Shown here: positions 63,336-64,000 of the stretch, piece after piece
Layout: the number at the start of each line of letters is the position of its first letter
Position numbering within the stretch: the stretch's first letter is position 1
Source of the DNA: AB-137-C09 sp964458185
Lineage (GTDB): Bacteria; Pseudomonadota; Zetaproteobacteria; Mariprofundales; Mariprofundaceae
Assembly: GCA_964458185.1 (NCBI GenBank)
Contig: CAYWFG010000001.1
Coordinates: forward strand, 1 to 64,000
Length of the DNA: 64,000 bases
Reading direction: 5' to 3'
Notes under the pieces: model-generated
The model's input: only the letters and a program-made list of their open reading frames with translations
What the model was told of the DNA's origin: nothing
The model's database searches: none
Made by a program: the position numbers and the translations under genes

Positions 63336-64000
63336 TTAGGTGGAATCAGCGTGTTGTATGCTTCCTGCTAGCCCAGCACTGCACCACAACACACCAAATA
63401 TCGTGCTGTAATACTCTTCAAAGGGCAATGAGGTCATGGCATGAACAGCAATACCAATCGCCGATAAACTAAGCATACTGGCATGTGGGTATTGCCAGTT
63501 GGAGGTTACGCCCCTTTTGTACCAAGAGTATAAGATGATAAACAACACCAACAAGCCAGGCACGCCCCACCGCACCAACATCATGATATAAAAATTATGC
63601 GGGCTGGAAGGTTTTGCCCCCACTGTTTCGCTATAATGCAAACCTAATTCGGGATGGTCTGCTTGAAGTTTTGCCGCCAGCACAGGAAAACTACCCGTTC
63701 CCGCACCAAAAAAAGGATGCTGCCACCACACCATTACACCAGCGTACATCAACGAAACACGTTCTTCTGCTGCGGCAAAGTTACCTTGCTCAAAGGCTTT
63801 GATTGAATTGATGGTGAAATTAACACGCGACAAGGCATTGCCTTGAGATAATAAAAAACCCATTAAAACAAAGACGGGAATCAAATACAGTACGAGCCGC
63901 CAGCCAAGTTGTCGCAGATACAAACGCCAAACAATAAACAACAACAGGCATGTCGCTTCAATATAACCACTGCGCCCTTGCACGATAAAAATCATGATGA
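63336..64000 (-). CDS. O-antigen ligase / polymerase-like membrane protein, C-terminal part
   Basis: The 219 visible residues run to the window edge with no start or stop before it, so the N-terminal part lies outside. The segment has several membrane helices and, between them, a long loop with GAGTGSFPVLAAK and VGAKPSSPHNFYIMML, the typical Wzy_C pattern (HN..L) of O-antigen ligase and polymerase families. The GRSGYIEA near the cut end is the usual (S/T)GSR/RSG motif of the preceding helix. Substrate and lipid A attachment versus polymerisation cannot be told apart. Confidence 0.75.
   Translation of the reverse strand, partial: IMIFIVQGRSGYIEATCLLLFIVWRLYLRQLGWRLVLYLIPVFVLMGFLLSQGNALSRVNFTINSIKAFEQGNFAAAEERVSLMYAGVMVWWQHPFFGAGTGSFPVLAAKLQADHPELGLHYSETVGAKPSSPHNFYIMMLVRWGVPGLLVLFIILYSWYKRGVTSNWQYPHASMLSLSAIGIAVHAMTSLPFEEYYSTIFGVLWCSAGLAGSIQHADST

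Overview
The window reads as the chromosome of a Gram-negative, type IV-piliated proteobacterium of moderate GC. It carries outer-membrane receptors and porins, lipoproteins, a TonB protein, a secretin, and lipoprotein and Sec signal peptides. A six-gene + strand run, glpX-type fructose bisphosphatase, transketolase, gap, pgk, pyk and a Calvin-type class II aldolase, suggests an autotroph that fixes CO2 by the Calvin cycle. Together with the pilus clusters this would suit a Zetaproteobacterium-like iron oxidiser, but that placement is inference: no RuBisCO, rRNA or cytochrome gene lies in the window.

Layout. 1-4400 is accessory: a 24-bp tandem repeat, a MITE-like inverted-repeat element, a three-gene operon ending in a membrane spermidine-synthase-like protein, an IS200/IS605 remnant and two tandem rpn nuclease genes, one cut by the IS. 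4412-13612 encodes a giant lipoprotein of about 3066 residues built from bacterial Ig-like (Big_1/invasin type) domains. It sits directly downstream of pilM-pilN-pilO-pilQ (13678-18387), where no pilP is seen. 18388-19032 is a degraded intergenic stretch in which a second MITE-like copy cuts a Phd/YefM antitoxin gene.

19033-31056 is mostly + strand: dacC and dat (D-alanine release and transamination), gph, hslO, a Baeyer-Villiger-type flavin monooxygenase, pgi, a beta-propeller lipoprotein overlapped by a possible inactive M50-like membrane protein, then trhP (- strand) and a porin plus SUMF1-fold pair. 31081-39241 (- strand) is a second pilus operon, aroE-pilB-pilC-pilS-pilR-pilD-coaE, so pilus assembly is split between two loci.

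39446-47333 is the carbon-metabolism operon, with an inverted-repeat operator candidate in front of glpX, stacked hairpins between gap and pgk, and a terminator after fba. 47420-64000 holds glmU, thiE, trmL, an orphan sensor kinase, lon, an L,D-transpeptidase, btuB and tonB behind a cobalamin riboswitch, a CHASE2-adenylate cyclase, dedA, uup, two poorly known envelope proteins and the 3' end of an O-antigen-ligase-like gene cut by the window edge.

The main unusual items are the giant Ig-like lipoprotein, with two kinds of higher-order repeat and about 40 D-x-Y motifs, and the mobile inverted-repeat element with two independent insertions. No tRNA, rRNA, CRISPR array or intact transposon was seen.
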